DNA of 64,000 bases from Allobosea sp. WAO (GCF_001509835.1 NZ_JXTJ01000005.1:1-64000), one strand, 5' to 3'. Shown: positions 33,830 to 43,857, counted from the first letter of the stretch. Made by a program: numbers and translations. Notes: a model not told the origin generated them from the letters alone.

Positions 33830-35170
33830 TCAGGCCGTCTCGCCCGCCAGCCGCTTCAGCGCCTTCTCGCGTCCGATCAGCGGCAGCAGGGCCGCGAGCT
33901 CGGGGCCGTGGTCGAGCCCGGTCAGCGCCTGGCGCAGCGGCATGAACAGCGCCTTGCCCTTGGCCCCTGTCGCTGCGGCGACCGCCTGCGTCCAGCTCTT
34001 CCAGGTCGTCTGATCGAAGGGTTCTTCCGGCAACAGCGCCGCGGCAGCTGCGGCGAAGGCGGGGTCGGCGATCTCAGGCGTGACCGGCCCTTCGACGACC
34101 CGCCACCACTCAGCAGCATCGCTCAGCCGCGCGAGGTTGCCGCGCACCGCCAGCCAGAACGGCTCGGTCGCGGGGATGCCGAGCGCCGCCAGACGATCGG
34201 CGACGGCGGCGAACGTGAAATGATGCAGCGTCCTCGCCGAAAGCGCCTCGAGCTCGTGCTCGTCGAACTTGGCCGGAGCGCGCGAGACATGGGCGAGTTC
34301 GACCAGCCCGGCGAGTTCCTCGAGGCTGGCGACCGGGCGCACCGCATCGGAGGTGCCGGTCAGCACCGCCAGCGCCGCGACCGCGAGCGGCTCGACGCCG
34401 GCCTCGCGCAGGCCCCTGAGCGAGAGATGGCCGAGGCGCTTAGAGAGCCCCTCGCCGCTCGCCGTGGTCAAGAGATTGTGATGGCCGAAAATCGGCAGCG
34501 CGCCGCCGAGCGCCTGGATGATCTGGATCTGCACCGCCGTGTTGGTGACGTGATCCTCGCCGCGAATGACATGGGTAATGCCCATGTCGACATCGTCGAC
34601 CACCGAAGGCAGCGTGTAGGGATAGGTCCCGTCCTCGCGGACCAGGACGGGATCGGAAAGCGAGGCGCAGTCGACATGCGAGGGGCCGCGCACCAGGTCG
34701 TTCCAGCCGATCTCCTCCCAGTCGAGCAGGAAGCGCCAATGCGGCTTGCGGCCTTCGGCCTCCAGCGCCGCCCGCTCGGCCGCCGTCAGCTTAAGCGCGG
34801 CGCGGTCGTAGATCGGGGGCAATCCGCGCGCGAGCTGGCGCTTGCGGCGGCGATCGAGTTCGTCGGCACTCTCATAGCAGGGGTAGAGCCGCCCAGCGGC
34901 ACGCAGGCGCGCTGCCGCCTCGTCATAGAGGGCGAGCCGTTCCGACTGCTTGATGCTGGCATCGGGCCTGACGCCGAGCCAGGCGAGATCCTCGGGGATC
35001 GCCGCCGCGAATTCGGGCTTCGAGCGCGCCTTGTCGGTATCGTCGTAGCGCAGCAGGAAACGCCCGCCATGCCTGACGGCGAAGAGCCAGTTGAACATGA
35101 TCGAGCGGGCGTTGCCGATGTGGAGATAGCCGGTCGGCGACGGCGCGGTGCGGACGAAGGGTGCGGTCAT
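33830..35170 (-). CDS. gltX: Glutamyl-tRNA synthetase, shorter paralogue type
   Basis: The 446-residue class I synthetase has HIGH as HIGNARS near 18 and KMSKS as GLSKRLG near 240. The canonical E-D-T-D motif is YDDTDKARS, a variant seen in the second glutamyl-tRNA synthetase of many alphaproteobacteria. The discriminating C-terminal domain is short. It charges tRNA-Glu and possibly tRNA-Gln, for later amidation. Whether another gltX exists in the genome cannot be seen here. Confidence 0.93.
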   Translation of the reverse strand: MTAPFVRTAPSPTGYLHIGNARSIMFNWLFAVRHGGRFLLRYDDTDKARSKPEFAAAIPEDLAWLGVRPDASIKQSERLALYDEAAARLRAAGRLYPCYESADELDRRRKRQLARGLPPIYDRAALKLTAAERAALEAEGRKPHWRFLLDWEEIGWNDLVRGPSHVDCASLSDPVLVREDGTYPYTLPSVVDDVDMGITHVIRGEDHVTNTAVQIQIIQALGGALPIFGHHNLLTTASGEGLSKRLGHLSLRGLREAGVEPLAVAALAVLTGTSDAVRPVASLEELAGLVELAHVSRAPAKFDEHELEALSARTLHHFTFAAVADRLAALGIPATEPFWLAVRGNLARLSDAAEWWRVVEGPVTPEIADPAFAAAAAALLPEEPFDQTTWKSWTQAVAAATGAKGKALFMPLRQALTGLDHGPELAALLPLIGREKALKRLAGETA

Positions 35171-35307
35171 GGCCGGCGCTTGTCGCGCGGCAGGGGCGCG
35201 AGTGCAAGGGCATCGCCGTTTCGTGCTGTCGGAGCTGTCGACAGGCGCCCAGATTGACGCAAGGTTAGAAATGGAGGGTGACGGGCTGTCTGCGCGAGGA
35301 GGCGAGG

Positions 35308-36087
35308 ATGAGCATCACGGCTTCGGTCGGGCTCAGCGGCAAGAACACGGTTCCCGACACCCGCCTGGTCCAGGCGATGATCAACCCGCACGCGGCGGCG
35401 CTCGGCATCGAGCTGCTCGAGGTCGACGGCGATTGCGGGCCGCTGACCCGCGGTGGCATCAGGCGCTACCAGCAGGTCTTCCTCAAGATCGCGAACCCGG
35501 ATTCACGGGTCGATCCGGGCGGCAAGACCTTCCTGCACATGGCCGGCAATCCGGCTCCGGCCGGTGTCGTGGTCAGCGCCATGCGCCTGCCGGTGAAGCT
35601 CAAGCCCGGCGATTTCCTGCAGGTGCCGGTGGTGATGGACCCCGCCGACGGCACGGTGCAGGACGCCTACACCGCCTTCGAATACGAGATCTTCGACAAA
35701 GGTGCCCGCATGGTCGGGACGGACTATGCCTTCGGCGTGCCCAACGAGATCGAGGTCTGGCCGAGCGCGCAAGTCAGGATCGGCGTAACGTTGAGCGCGC
35801 CCCTGCTGGCGCATGAGCAGTTCCATTACGATGTCGGCTACGTCGTCTGCCGGGCGCTGGCGCAGCAGCTCACCATCGCCCGCGCCCCGACCATCGCCGG
35901 GTTGGTGACGCAGCTCAACAGCCTCGTCGACCTGCACATCAAGCGCCGCGTCAAGCTGATCCAGCGCCGTTACGACATCGACACCCAGCACGGGCAGAAC
36001 GCCAAATACCAGCGGATCTGGCTCGACCGGATGACAGCCTGCATCGCCAATCCTGCGGCCAACCAGATCGGCGGGTTCTGGCTGTAG
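35308..36087 (+). CDS. Peptidoglycan-binding-like protein with a HEQFH zincin motif
   Basis: I chose ATG 35308 with a GAGGAGGCGAGG ribosome binding site; 259 residues. The first 85 residues look like a peptidoglycan-binding domain 1 ([42 protein letters not shown]). A linker with a strand-rich region follows, then [19 protein letters not shown] near 168-186, a gluzincin-type HExxH motif like that of DUF922 putative peptidases. There is no signal peptide, so the site of action is unclear. The pairing of these two parts is unusual. Function is not established. Confidence 0.75.
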   Translation: MSITASVGLSGKNTVPDTRLVQAMINPHAAALGIELLEVDGDCGPLTRGGIRRYQQVFLKIANPDSRVDPGGKTFLHMAGNPAPAGVVVSAMRLPVKLKPGDFLQVPVVMDPADGTVQDAYTAFEYEIFDKGARMVGTDYAFGVPNEIEVWPSAQVRIGVTLSAPLLAHEQFHYDVGYVVCRALAQQLTIARAPTIAGLVTQLNSLVDLHIKRRVKLIQRRYDIDTQHGQNAKYQRIWLDRMTACIANPAANQIGGFWL

Positions 36088-36224
36088 CGGCAAGCGCTTC
36101 GCCGTCCTTCCGAGCAGGCCGCAGGCCCGAGCCCGGCACCCATGAACTCGACGCTGCTCCAGATCGTCATGCTCGTCCTTGTGGCGAGCATCCACGTCTT
36201 GAACACTACGTTCGGTGAAGGAAG

Positions 36225-36315
36225 ACGTGAATGGCCGGGACAAGCCCGACCATGACGGAAAGGTTAGTGTTCATGGGCGCCGGGCTCGCCGCTACGCGGC
36301 GCCCCGGAATGACGG
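36225..36315. repeat. Dispersed intergenic repeat elements
   Basis: Between the HEQFH gene and nadE lie two related units: ACGTGAATGGCCGGGACAAG followed by CCCGACCATGACGG (36225-36259), and ATGGGCGCCGGGCTCGCCGC followed by TACGCGGCGCCCCGGAATGACG (36273-36315). They end in the same ATGACG boundary as the elements at 23544-23652 and 25855-25956. Confidence 0.6.
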
Positions 36316-36329
36316 CGTGTTTCTTCGGC

Positions 36330-38069
36330 TCAGTAGTCGAAGCTCTCGGCGCTCGCCTTGCTGACGCCCTTGACCAGGCTCGCATCGGGCTTGTGGGCGC
36401 CGTTGCCGGGGTCGCGGAAGCCGTTGACGATCGGATAGCGCCGGTCGCGGCCGAAATTCTTGCGGGTGACCTTGACGCCCGGCGCCGCCTGGCGGCGCTT
36501 GTACTCGGCGAGATAGAGCAGGCGCTCGACCTTCTTGACCGTATCGAGATCGTGGCCGCGCGCGACGATGTCGGACAGCCGCATCTCGTGCTCGATCAGG
36601 CAGGCGAGGATATCGTCGAGCACCTCATAGGGCGGCAGCGAGTCCTGGTCCTTCTGGTTCTCGCGCAATTCGGCTGATGGCGGCTTGACGATGATGTTCT
36701 CGGGGATCACCTCGCCATCCGGTCCGAGCGCGCCGACCGGCTTCCAGCGGTTGCGCAGCGCGGACAGGCGGAAGACCTCGGTCTTGTAGAGATCCTTGAT
36801 CGGGTTGTAGCCGCCGTTCATGTCGCCATAGAGCGTGGCGTAGCCGCAGGACATCTCCGACTTGTTGCCGGTCGTCACCACCATCGGCCCGAACTTGTTG
36901 GAGATCGACATCAGGAGCGTGCCACGCACCCTGCTCTGCAGGTTCTCCTCGGTGATGCCGCGATTGGTGCCGGCGAAGAGTTCGGCAAGTGCCCCTTCGA
37001 AGCCTTCGACCGGCTCGGCGATCGGGACGATCTCGTAGCGCACGCCGAGGGCATCGGCGCAGGCCTTGGCGTCGTCCAGGCTCTCCTGCGAGGTGAAGCG
37101 ATAGGGCATCATCACGCAGCGCACGCGCTCCGCGCCGAGCGCATCGACCGCCATCGCCGCGCAGATCGCGGAATCGATGCCGCCTGAGAGGCCGAGCACG
37201 ACACCGGGAAAGCGGTTCTTCTCGACATAGTCGCGCAGGCCGAGGACACAGGCCGAATAGTCGGCCTCGTCGCCGCTCTCGACGGCAGTGACCTCGCCTT
37301 GCAGGCAGTGCCAGCCCTCAGGCCCGCGCTCCCAGTTCGTCACGACCAGTGCCTCGCGGAAGGCGGGAAGCTGGTGAGCGAAGCTGCGGTCGGGATTGAG
37401 CACGAAGGACGCGCCCTCGAAGACCAGCTCGTCCTGGCCGCCGAGCTGGTTGAGATAGACCATGGGCAGCCCGCTCTCGACGACGCGGGCGACGGCGACG
37501 TTCAGCCTTTCCTCGATCACGCCGCGGCGGAAGGGCGAGCCGTTCGGCACCAGCAGGATCTCGCCGCCGGTCTCGGCGATGCATTCGACGACCTCGTCGC
37601 TCCAGATGTCCTCGCAGATCGGGATCCCCAGGCGGATCTGGTTGCGGAAGACGACCGGGCCGGGCAGCGGGCCGGGCTCGAACACCCGCTTCTCGTCGAA
37701 GACGCCGTAATTCGGCAGGTCGACCTTGAAGCGCACCGACTGGATCAGGCCGCCATCGAGCAGCGCATAGGCGTTGTAGAGCTTGCCGTCCTCGAGCCAG
37801 GGCAGGCCGAGGAGCACCGCTGGGCCACCATCAGCCGTCTCGCGGGCAAGCTCCTCGCAGGCCTTGCGGCAGGCGTCCTGGAAGGCCGGCTTCAGCACGA
37901 GGTCTTCAGGCGGATAGGCCGCGAGGAAGAGTTCCGGGAACATGACGAGCTCGGCGCCGAGCGCCGCCGCGTCGCGTCTGGCGGCGCGGACCTTCTCGGC
38001 ATTGCCGGCGACATCGCCGACGGTCGGGTTGAGCTGGGCCAGGGCCAGGCGGAAGGAGGTCGCGGTCAT
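36330..38069 (-). CDS. nadE: Glutamine-dependent NAD+ synthetase
   Basis: The 579-residue product has both halves of the glutamine-dependent enzyme. The N-terminal nitrilase domain carries Glu in MFPELFLAAYPPE, Lys in VRFKVDLPNYG and the nucleophile Cys in IPICEDIWSDE. The C-terminal ATP-pyrophosphatase domain has LGLSGGIDSAICAAMAVDALG near 290 split by usual spacing, and TTGNKSEMSCGYATLYGD. It converts deamido-NAD to NAD using ammonia from glutamine. It is 240 bp from, and convergent with, the HEQFH gene. Confidence 0.96.
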   Translation of the reverse strand: MTATSFRLALAQLNPTVGDVAGNAEKVRAARRDAAALGAELVMFPELFLAAYPPEDLVLKPAFQDACRKACEELARETADGGPAVLLGLPWLEDGKLYNAYALLDGGLIQSVRFKVDLPNYGVFDEKRVFEPGPLPGPVVFRNQIRLGIPICEDIWSDEVVECIAETGGEILLVPNGSPFRRGVIEERLNVAVARVVESGLPMVYLNQLGGQDELVFEGASFVLNPDRSFAHQLPAFREALVVTNWERGPEGWHCLQGEVTAVESGDEADYSACVLGLRDYVEKNRFPGVVLGLSGGIDSAICAAMAVDALGAERVRCVMMPYRFTSQESLDDAKACADALGVRYEIVPIAEPVEGFEGALAELFAGTNRGITEENLQSRVRGTLLMSISNKFGPMVVTTGNKSEMSCGYATLYGDMNGGYNPIKDLYKTEVFRLSALRNRWKPVGALGPDGEVIPENIIVKPPSAELRENQKDQDSLPPYEVLDDILACLIEHEMRLSDIVARGHDLDTVKKVERLLYLAEYKRRQAAPGVKVTRKNFGRDRRYPIVNGFRDPGNGAHKPDASLVKGVSKASAESFDY

Positions 38070-38177
38070 AATCCGGATTTAGCTTGCGGGCGCTGGAGCG
38101 GCAACGGCAGCGCGTGCGTGCGGGTCTGCGTCTACGCGCTGCCTCCCTCGCCTCGGCGCCGGCTCGCCCGGCGGCGA

Positions 38178-38471
38178 TCAGCTCAAGGTCGAGCGGAAAT
38201 CGGCAGAGTAGCGCAGTTCGCGCATCGGCCGGACCAGCTGCGTGGTCTCGTCATAGATCGGATGGGCCTTGTAAGCGGCAAGCGCCGCCTCGTCGGCGAA
38301 CTCGCCATAGACGACGATATCGATGTCGTTGCCGTAAGGGTCGATCTTGCCGTTGGAGACGACCTCGAAAGCGAGCGAGTGCGGGATCTCGCCAAGGCGG
38401 CGCAGCGCATGGAGGATCGTTTCGCGCTTCGCGGGGTCCTTGGCCGTGAAGAACACGATGTGACGCAGCAT
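38178..38471 (-). CDS. Dabb (stress-responsive alpha-beta barrel) protein
   Basis: I chose ATG 38471 (MLRHIVFFTAKDPAKRE). The 97-residue product is a ferredoxin-like alpha-beta barrel: opening MLRHIVFF strand, helix ETILHALRRLGEI, strands AFEVVSNGKIDPYGNDIDIVVYG and the ending helix DEAALAAYKAHPIYDE. Dabb proteins form dimers and are stress-induced in plants; bacterial roles vary. It precedes nadE on the same strand by 108 bp. Confidence 0.85.
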   Translation of the reverse strand: MLRHIVFFTAKDPAKRETILHALRRLGEIPHSLAFEVVSNGKIDPYGNDIDIVVYGEFADEAALAAYKAHPIYDETTQLVRPMRELRYSADFRSTLS

Positions 38472-38596
38472 TGTCTCGTTCCCGAATTCGCAATACCGGC
38501 ATCGCCGGCTTTCCGGCGGTCTGGTTAGCGGCAGGTCTCCTGAGTCGTCGATGCGGCCTGAGAGCCCAGCCCGCGCCCCGTGGGAATCTCGCAACG

Positions 38597-38617
38597 TTAA
38601 CCGGACATTAGGGTTAA
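38597..38617. promoter_or_regulatory. Inverted repeat upstream of the outer-membrane protein gene
   Basis: TTAACC (38597-38602) and GGTTAA (38612-38617) form an inverted repeat with 9-base spacing, about 65 bp before the gene at 38682. TTAA half-sites recall CtrA boxes in alphaproteobacteria, but the spacing is not the standard seven. Confidence 0.3.
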
Positions 38618-38681
38618 TCGGGCATGAATGCTCTTCGAGCCTGCCACTAGCTCCTTTCGGCGGCTGTTCGGAGAGTCACCG

Positions 38682-39566
38682 ATGCGTGCTGCATCTATCG
38701 CCGCCCTCCCCCCGGTCGTCGCGATGGCCTGCGCGCTCATGCTGCCGCAGGCAGCGCGGGGTGCCGACTATCTCAGGGGCTCGCAGATCGAGCAGCCGAT
38801 CGAGGCTCCGGCCTTTGGCTCAGGTAGCTTCGACTGGTCGGGCTTCTATTTCGGCGGCGGCGCTGGCGTCAGCGACACGAAATTCAAGCCTGGCGAAGGC
38901 CTGCAGACGCTTGCGAACTATGCATTCCGAAACACCATGCTGGGCGCGGAGCACAATCTGGGCTCCTGGGTCGGCAACTTGCAGGAGAAGCGCGATAGCG
39001 GCGCACAATTCTTCGGCTTCACCGGCTACAACTACCTTTTTGGCGATGTCGTTCTCGGCTTCGAAGCGGACTACACGCGCTCAGGGCTTAGCTACGGCGT
39101 CAGCGATTCCATCGGACGGCGCGTTGTCACCTCGGACGGCGCCCTCAATGATGTCCGGATGACGACTAACCAGGGCGCCAAGCTCAACGACTATGCAACG
39201 CTCCGGCTGCGCATGGGCTGGGCCTATGGCCGGGTCATGCCCTATGCGACGATCGGTGGAGCCGTCGGACGCTTCAACACGACCTCGACGATCCAATCCA
39301 CCTGGTTCATAACACGCAGCAATCCGATCACAGGCGCGACCGAAGCCTTCTACGCCACCGGCTATACACCGACAAATCCGTCCGTCGTCGGCGGCAGCAA
39401 GAAGAACACCTACGCCTTCGGCCTCAGCGCCGGCGCCGGCGTCGACTGGGCCGTGACCGACAACCTCTTCTTGCGTGCCGAGTACCAGATCGTCCGCTTC
39501 GCGGAAATCGAGGGCACGACGACGACGGTCAACACCGGTCGCGTCGCCGCCGCCCTGAAGTTCTGA
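38682..39566 (+). CDS. Outer-membrane beta-barrel protein (Omp25-like)
   Basis: I chose ATG 38682 with a CGGAGAG site. The 294-residue product has a signal peptide ending ARGAD, then the typical FDWSGFYFGGGAGVSD opening, GFTGYNYLFGDVVLGFEADYTRS, TLRLRMGWAYGRVMPYATIGGA, and a C-terminal strand set ending VAAALKF with the terminal Phe required for outer-membrane assembly. This is the Omp25/Omp31 porin-like family. A strong terminator follows. The role is structural. Confidence 0.92.
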   Translation: MRAASIAALPPVVAMACALMLPQAARGADYLRGSQIEQPIEAPAFGSGSFDWSGFYFGGGAGVSDTKFKPGEGLQTLANYAFRNTMLGAEHNLGSWVGNLQEKRDSGAQFFGFTGYNYLFGDVVLGFEADYTRSGLSYGVSDSIGRRVVTSDGALNDVRMTTNQGAKLNDYATLRLRMGWAYGRVMPYATIGGAVGRFNTTSTIQSTWFITRSNPITGATEAFYATGYTPTNPSVVGGSKKNTYAFGLSAGAGVDWAVTDNLFLRAEYQIVRFAEIEGTTTTVNTGRVAAALKF

Positions 39567-39589
39567 TCTTCAAGACACCTCTTGAAAAC

Positions 39590-39625
39590 AAGAAGGGCCG
39601 CAGCGACGCTGCGGCCCTGTTTCGT
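39590..39625 (+). terminator. Rho-independent terminator after the outer-membrane protein
   Basis: Ten-base perfect stem GGGCCGCAGC (39595-39604) / GCTGCGGCCC (39608-39617) with a 3-base loop, followed by TGTTTCGTT and preceded by an A-rich flank. It may work in both directions, as the DAHP synthase converges from the other side. Confidence 0.85.
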
Positions 39626-39643
39626 TGGCGAGGGCGCTGCGGA

Positions 39644-41032
39644 TTACTCAGCCGCCTCGACCTCCGGCCGCGCCCGGCCGGCGCGCTCGCGCTTGACCAG
39701 CTCGGCGACGAGGAAGGCCATCTCCAGCGCCTGCTCGGCGTTGAGGCGCGGATCGCAGACCGTGTGGTAGCGGTCGTTGAGATCGGCGTCGGTCATGCCG
39801 CGCGCGCCGCCGGTGCACTCGGTGACGTTCTTGCCCGTCATCTCCAGATGGATGCCGCCGGCATGGGTGCCTTCGGCCTGGTGAACGGCGAAGAAGTTCT
39901 TCACCTCGGAGAGGATCAGATCGAAGGGCCGGGTCTTGTAGCCGCTCGCCGCCTTGACGGTGTTGCCGTGCATCGGATCGCAGGACCAGACGACGTTGCG
40001 CCCTTCCCGCTTGGTGGCGCGCACCAGGGCCGGCAGATGGTCGAAGACCTTGTCGGCGCCGAAGCGGGCGATGAGCGTCAGGCGGCCGGGCTGGTTCTGC
40101 GGATCGAGCGCGTCGATCAGCTTGAGCAGCTCGTCCGGCTTGAGGGACGGACCGCATTTCAGGCCGATCGGATTGCGGATGCCGCGGAAGAACTCGACAT
40201 GGGCATGGTCGAGCTGGCGCGTGCGGTCGCCGATCCAGACCATGTGGCCGGATGTGTCGTACCACTCGCCGGTGGTCGAGTCCGTGCGTGTCATCGCCTG
40301 CTCGTAGCCGAGCAGCAGCGCCTCGTGGCTGGTGTAGAAATCCGTCGTGCGCATCTCGGGATGCGTCTCGGGATCGATGCCGATGGCGCGCATGAAGTCG
40401 AGCGCCTCGGTGATGCGCCCAGCGACTTCCTGGTAGCGGCCCGACTGCGGGCTATCCTTGACGAAGCCGAGCATCCAGCGATGCGCATTGTCGAGATTGG
40501 CGTAGCCGCCGGTCGCGAAAGCGCGGATCAGGTTCAGCGTCGCCGCCGACTGCCGGTAGGCCTCGAGCTGGCGGCGCGGGTCCGGAATCCGGGACTCGGC
40601 CGTGAACTCGTTGTCGTTGATGATGTCGCCCTTGTAGCTCGGCAGTTCGACGCCGCCGATCGTCTCGGTCGGAGCCGAGCGCGGCTTGGCGAACTGGCCG
40701 GCAATGCGGCCGACCTTCACCACCGGCGAGCCGCCGGCGAAGGTCAGGACCACCGCCATCTGCAGGAAGAGCCGGAAGAAATCGCGGATGTTGTCGGCAG
40801 AGTGCTCGCCGAAGCTCTCGGCGCAGTCGCCGCCCTGGAGGAGGAAGGCCTCACCGGCAGCGACCTTGCTCAACGCCCGTTTGAGCTTGCGCGCCTCGCC
40901 TGCAAAAACGAGCGGCGGAAAGCCGGCGAGCTGCTGCTCAACCGCCTTCAAGGCTGCCTGGTCCGGATAATCCGGCATCTGCTGGACGGGCTTTGCCCTC
41001 CAGCTCTCGGGCGTCCACCGCTCGGACATCAT
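39644..41032 (-). CDS. 3-deoxy-7-phosphoheptulonate synthase, class II
   Basis: The 462-residue product matches the plant/bacterial class II DAHP synthases: the opening [19 protein letters not shown], the [11 protein letters not shown] metal-site Cys near 67, [12 protein letters not shown], and [20 protein letters not shown] near 345. It joins phosphoenolpyruvate and erythrose 4-phosphate, the first step of the shikimate pathway, which makes aromatic amino acids. ATG 41032 or 41029 both fit. Feedback control sites cannot be deduced. Confidence 0.95.
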   Translation of the reverse strand: MMSERWTPESWRAKPVQQMPDYPDQAALKAVEQQLAGFPPLVFAGEARKLKRALSKVAAGEAFLLQGGDCAESFGEHSADNIRDFFRLFLQMAVVLTFAGGSPVVKVGRIAGQFAKPRSAPTETIGGVELPSYKGDIINDNEFTAESRIPDPRRQLEAYRQSAATLNLIRAFATGGYANLDNAHRWMLGFVKDSPQSGRYQEVAGRITEALDFMRAIGIDPETHPEMRTTDFYTSHEALLLGYEQAMTRTDSTTGEWYDTSGHMVWIGDRTRQLDHAHVEFFRGIRNPIGLKCGPSLKPDELLKLIDALDPQNQPGRLTLIARFGADKVFDHLPALVRATKREGRNVVWSCDPMHGNTVKAASGYKTRPFDLILSEVKNFFAVHQAEGTHAGGIHLEMTGKNVTECTGGARGMTDADLNDRYHTVCDPRLNAEQALEMAFLVAELVKRERAGRARPEVEAAE

Positions 41033-41291
41033 AGTGCTCCTGATTTCACAAATCGCGCCTGCGTTAACCTCTTCTGAAGCGCGAAGGGCGGCCTATACAC
41101 CCGCAAATGGCCGCTGACCACCGTTACGGCAAGACATGGCCAGGGGCATCTGCGCAAGGCGCGCGAAAGACCGAGATATGTCAGGATCTTGGCGCCATCG
41201 GCTGAGATCGCGATTCCGGTGCCTGAGAGACAGATTCAAACCATTCAGACACAGATTCAACCGGCTCCACGCCAGAACAGGACGACCGACC

Positions 41292-41681
41292 ATGCCCAAG
41301 CGCAGCGTATCCTCCGACCGCGTCTACAAGAGCCGGCTGCCCTTCGCACAGGCGACGATCGCCGGCGACTTCATGTTCGTCTGCTGCGTCGGCGTGGACC
41401 TCCAGGGCAAGTACGCAACCGGCGATGCAAGGCGCCAGACCCAGCAATGCATCGACAACATCAAGGCCCTGCTCGAAGAGGCCGGAGCGAGCCTGAAGGA
41501 CGTCGTCAAGTGCACGGTCTACGTCACCGACCGGGCCTATTGGGAGCCGATGAACGAGGTCTATTTCGCGAACTTCGCCGAGGAACCACCGCACCGGGTC
41601 TCCTGCATCGTCAACGGGCTGGGCTCGCCCGACTGCCTCGTCGAGATCGACGCGACCGCCTATCTCGGCAAGGCGGGCTGA
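41292..41681 (+). CDS. RidA family protein
   Basis: I chose ATG 41292 (MPKRSVSSDRVYKSRLPFAQ). The 129-residue product has the RidA/YjgF trimer fold: VYKSRLPFAQATIAGDFMFV, then QCIDNIKALLEEAGASLKDV, KCTVYVTDRAYWEPMNEVY and the closing PDCLVEIDATAYL. The substrate-binding Arg expected in active RidA is present in PPHRVSC. RidA proteins hydrolyse reactive enamine/imine intermediates. Short direct repeats CAGATTCAA lie upstream. Confidence 0.9.
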   Translation: MPKRSVSSDRVYKSRLPFAQATIAGDFMFVCCVGVDLQGKYATGDARRQTQQCIDNIKALLEEAGASLKDVVKCTVYVTDRAYWEPMNEVYFANFAEEPPHRVSCIVNGLGSPDCLVEIDATAYLGKAG

Positions 41682-41830
41682 CCCAACGCAGGCTTTGATG
41701 CGCCAGCCGGATCAATCGCCCCGACATTTGCATTTCACACCAGCCCGCAAAGACCATTGTCTCCCTCACGCAGCGCGGCCGAAGATCACCGCGCAACCAA
41801 CAACGCCCATTAGCGGCGACGGGAGGAACC

Positions 41831-42868
41831 ATGAGACGTCACGTTCTGGCGGCCGCTTTCGGCCTGGCCTGCAGCCTCGGGCCGGCACAGGCCCAGCAGG
41901 CCCAGGAGCCGATCACCCTGCGCGGCATGGGCTCCTTCCATGTCGGCGGCAAGCTGGTCGAGATTTCCGGGCGGCCGGTGAAGGACGTGGTGTTCACGCC
42001 CGGCGGCACGCCGGCGCGCGTCGACCCCAACGGCACCTACCAGACCGGGCAGATGTATGTGCAGTACTTCCTGCCGCAAAACGAGAAGGGCACGGTCCCG
42101 CTGCTGCTCTGGCATGGCGGCGGTATGACCGGGGTCAACTACGAGACCACGCCGGACGGGCGCCAGGGCTGGCTCGAATTCTTCCTGCGCAAAGGCTGGT
42201 CGGTCTACAACTCCGACGCGGTCGAGCGCGGTCGCTCAAGCTGGGCGATGTACCCCGACGTCATTCCCGGCGAGCCGCTTTTCCTGACCACGGCGAACCC
42301 GTTCGAGCGCTTCCGCATCGGCGCGAGCGGCGGCTACGACGGCGATCCCGCCAAGCGCAAATACCTGCCGGGCAGCCAGTTCCCGGCCGAGGGCTACGAC
42401 AACTTCGTCAAGCAGATCGTGCCGCGCTGGACCTCGACCGACCAGATGATCATCGACGCCTATATCGCCGAGGTCGACAAGGTCTGCCCCTGTGTGATCT
42501 CGTTCCACAGCCAGTCCGGCCAGTTCGGCTTCAAGGTGGCGCAGGCACGGCCCGACAAGGTCAAGGCGCTGATCGCGGTAGAGCCGGCCGGCATCGGCGA
42601 TCCCGCGAAGGCAGCGGCGCTGAAGGACATCCCGGTGCTGATGGTGTTCGGCGACTATATCGAGCAGGATGCGCGCTGGCCGACGATCCGCAAGACAGCG
42701 ACCGATTTCGGCGACAAGATCACCGCCGCCGGCGGCTCGGTCGATGTCGTCAACCTGCCCGCCGTCGGCCTCACCGGCAATTCGCACATGCTCATGATGG
42801 ACAAGAATAATCTGGCTGTCGCACAGCTGATCCAGGACTGGCTGGCGAAGAAGGGGCTGACGAAATAG
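41831..42868 (+). CDS. Secreted alpha/beta hydrolase (esterase)
   Basis: The 345-residue product has a signal peptide ending PAQAQQ. The alpha/beta hydrolase core is visible: oxyanion-side LLLWHGGGMTG near 95 and nucleophile elbow SFHSQSGQFG near 228, a catalytic Asp in VFGDYIE near 278 and His in TGNSHMLMMD near 320. It probably acts in the periplasm on esters. The end overlaps the convergent LysR gene by 77 bp (42792-42868). Confidence 0.85.
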   Translation: MRRHVLAAAFGLACSLGPAQAQQAQEPITLRGMGSFHVGGKLVEISGRPVKDVVFTPGGTPARVDPNGTYQTGQMYVQYFLPQNEKGTVPLLLWHGGGMTGVNYETTPDGRQGWLEFFLRKGWSVYNSDAVERGRSSWAMYPDVIPGEPLFLTTANPFERFRIGASGGYDGDPAKRKYLPGSQFPAEGYDNFVKQIVPRWTSTDQMIIDAYIAEVDKVCPCVISFHSQSGQFGFKVAQARPDKVKALIAVEPAGIGDPAKAAALKDIPVLMVFGDYIEQDARWPTIRKTATDFGDKITAAGGSVDVVNLPAVGLTGNSHMLMMDKNNLAVAQLIQDWLAKKGLTK

Positions 42869-43763
42869 CTGCAGGCTCGCGCGCCTGCTCCAGCAGCCAG
42901 TCGCGGAACAGGGTGATCTTGCGCGCCGTCCGGCGCCGCGCCGGATAGGTCAGCCAGTAATCATAGCCGCCTTCCAGCATCAGAGCGAAGGGCTGGATCA
43001 GCAGCCCTTCGCAGAGCTCGCGCCGAAAGAAGACCGGCGAGCACATCGCTGCGCCGTTGCTGGCGAGCGCCGCGGTGACTTCGAGCTGTTGAACCGCGAG
43101 ATCGAAGCCTGCCTCTGTCGGCGTGGCCTCCGAATTGACCCCGGCGGCAGCGAACCATTGGTCCCAAGCCTCGGTCTTGCCGATCCGTTTCACCCGCAAG
43201 AGGTCAGAAGGCTGCGGCGGGCGGCCGAGATCGCGGAACAGGTTCGGGCCGCAGAGCGGGGTGAACTCGCTCTTCATCAGCCAGTGTGCCTCGAGCCCCG
43301 GCCACTGGCCGCTGCCACGACGTATGGCGACGTCGCAATCGTCGGACTGCGGCTCGTGTAGCCCGGTCTGCGTGGTCATCCGCACCGCCAGCCCGGGATT
43401 GGCGCACTGGAACAAGCCGAGGCGCGGCACCAGCCAGTTCGAGGCGATGGTCGGCAAGGCCTGGATCGAGAGGACGCCTTCGGCCGTCTCGGTGACCGCT
43501 GCAAAGGCCGCACGCAGCCCGTCGAAGGAATCCATCACCGACGACGCCAGGCGCTCGCCCGTCTCGGTCAGGACGACGCGGCGGGCTTGGCGCTGGAAGA
43601 GCGGGAGGCCGAGCCGGTCCTCCAGCAGCTTGATCTGGTAGCTCACCGCGGCCTGCGTCATGCCGAGTTCCGCCGCGGCGCGGGTGAAGCTGCCATGGCG
43701 CGCGGCAGCCTCGAAGGCACGGACCGCGCTGAGCGGGGGCAGGCCGGTCGCCAGATTACTCAT
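42792..43763 (-). CDS. LysR family regulator, GcvA-like
   Basis: The 323-residue product has an N-terminal winged HTH: PPLSAVRAFEAAARHGSF, TRAAAELGMTQAAVSYQIKLL, LGLPLFQRQARRVVLTETG. The effector domain (about 95-300) has the GcvA-type opening VLSIQALPTIASNWLVPRL. The C-terminus is Pro/Ser-rich and low complexity (EPAAISSAPSSPASPG), and it overlaps the esterase coding sequence on the other strand. A LysR next to a hydrolase often controls it, but here the genes are convergent, so this is uncertain. Confidence 0.9.
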   Translation of the reverse strand: MSNLATGLPPLSAVRAFEAAARHGSFTRAAAELGMTQAAVSYQIKLLEDRLGLPLFQRQARRVVLTETGERLASSVMDSFDGLRAAFAAVTETAEGVLSIQALPTIASNWLVPRLGLFQCANPGLAVRMTTQTGLHEPQSDDCDVAIRRGSGQWPGLEAHWLMKSEFTPLCGPNLFRDLGRPPQPSDLLRVKRIGKTEAWDQWFAAAGVNSEATPTEAGFDLAVQQLEVTAALASNGAAMCSPVFFRRELCEGLLIQPFALMLEGGYDYWLTYPARRRTARKITLFRDWLLEQAREPAAISSAPSSPASPGSAVRQPDYSCPS

Positions 43764-43857
43764 CAGCTGACCTTATGCATGAAGCGCAAAATCCGGTTTG
43801 TCCGCGACGGCTGCCGGCGGCATCCCTAGGGGCCACAGAACGCCTCCCGGGAGCCGC

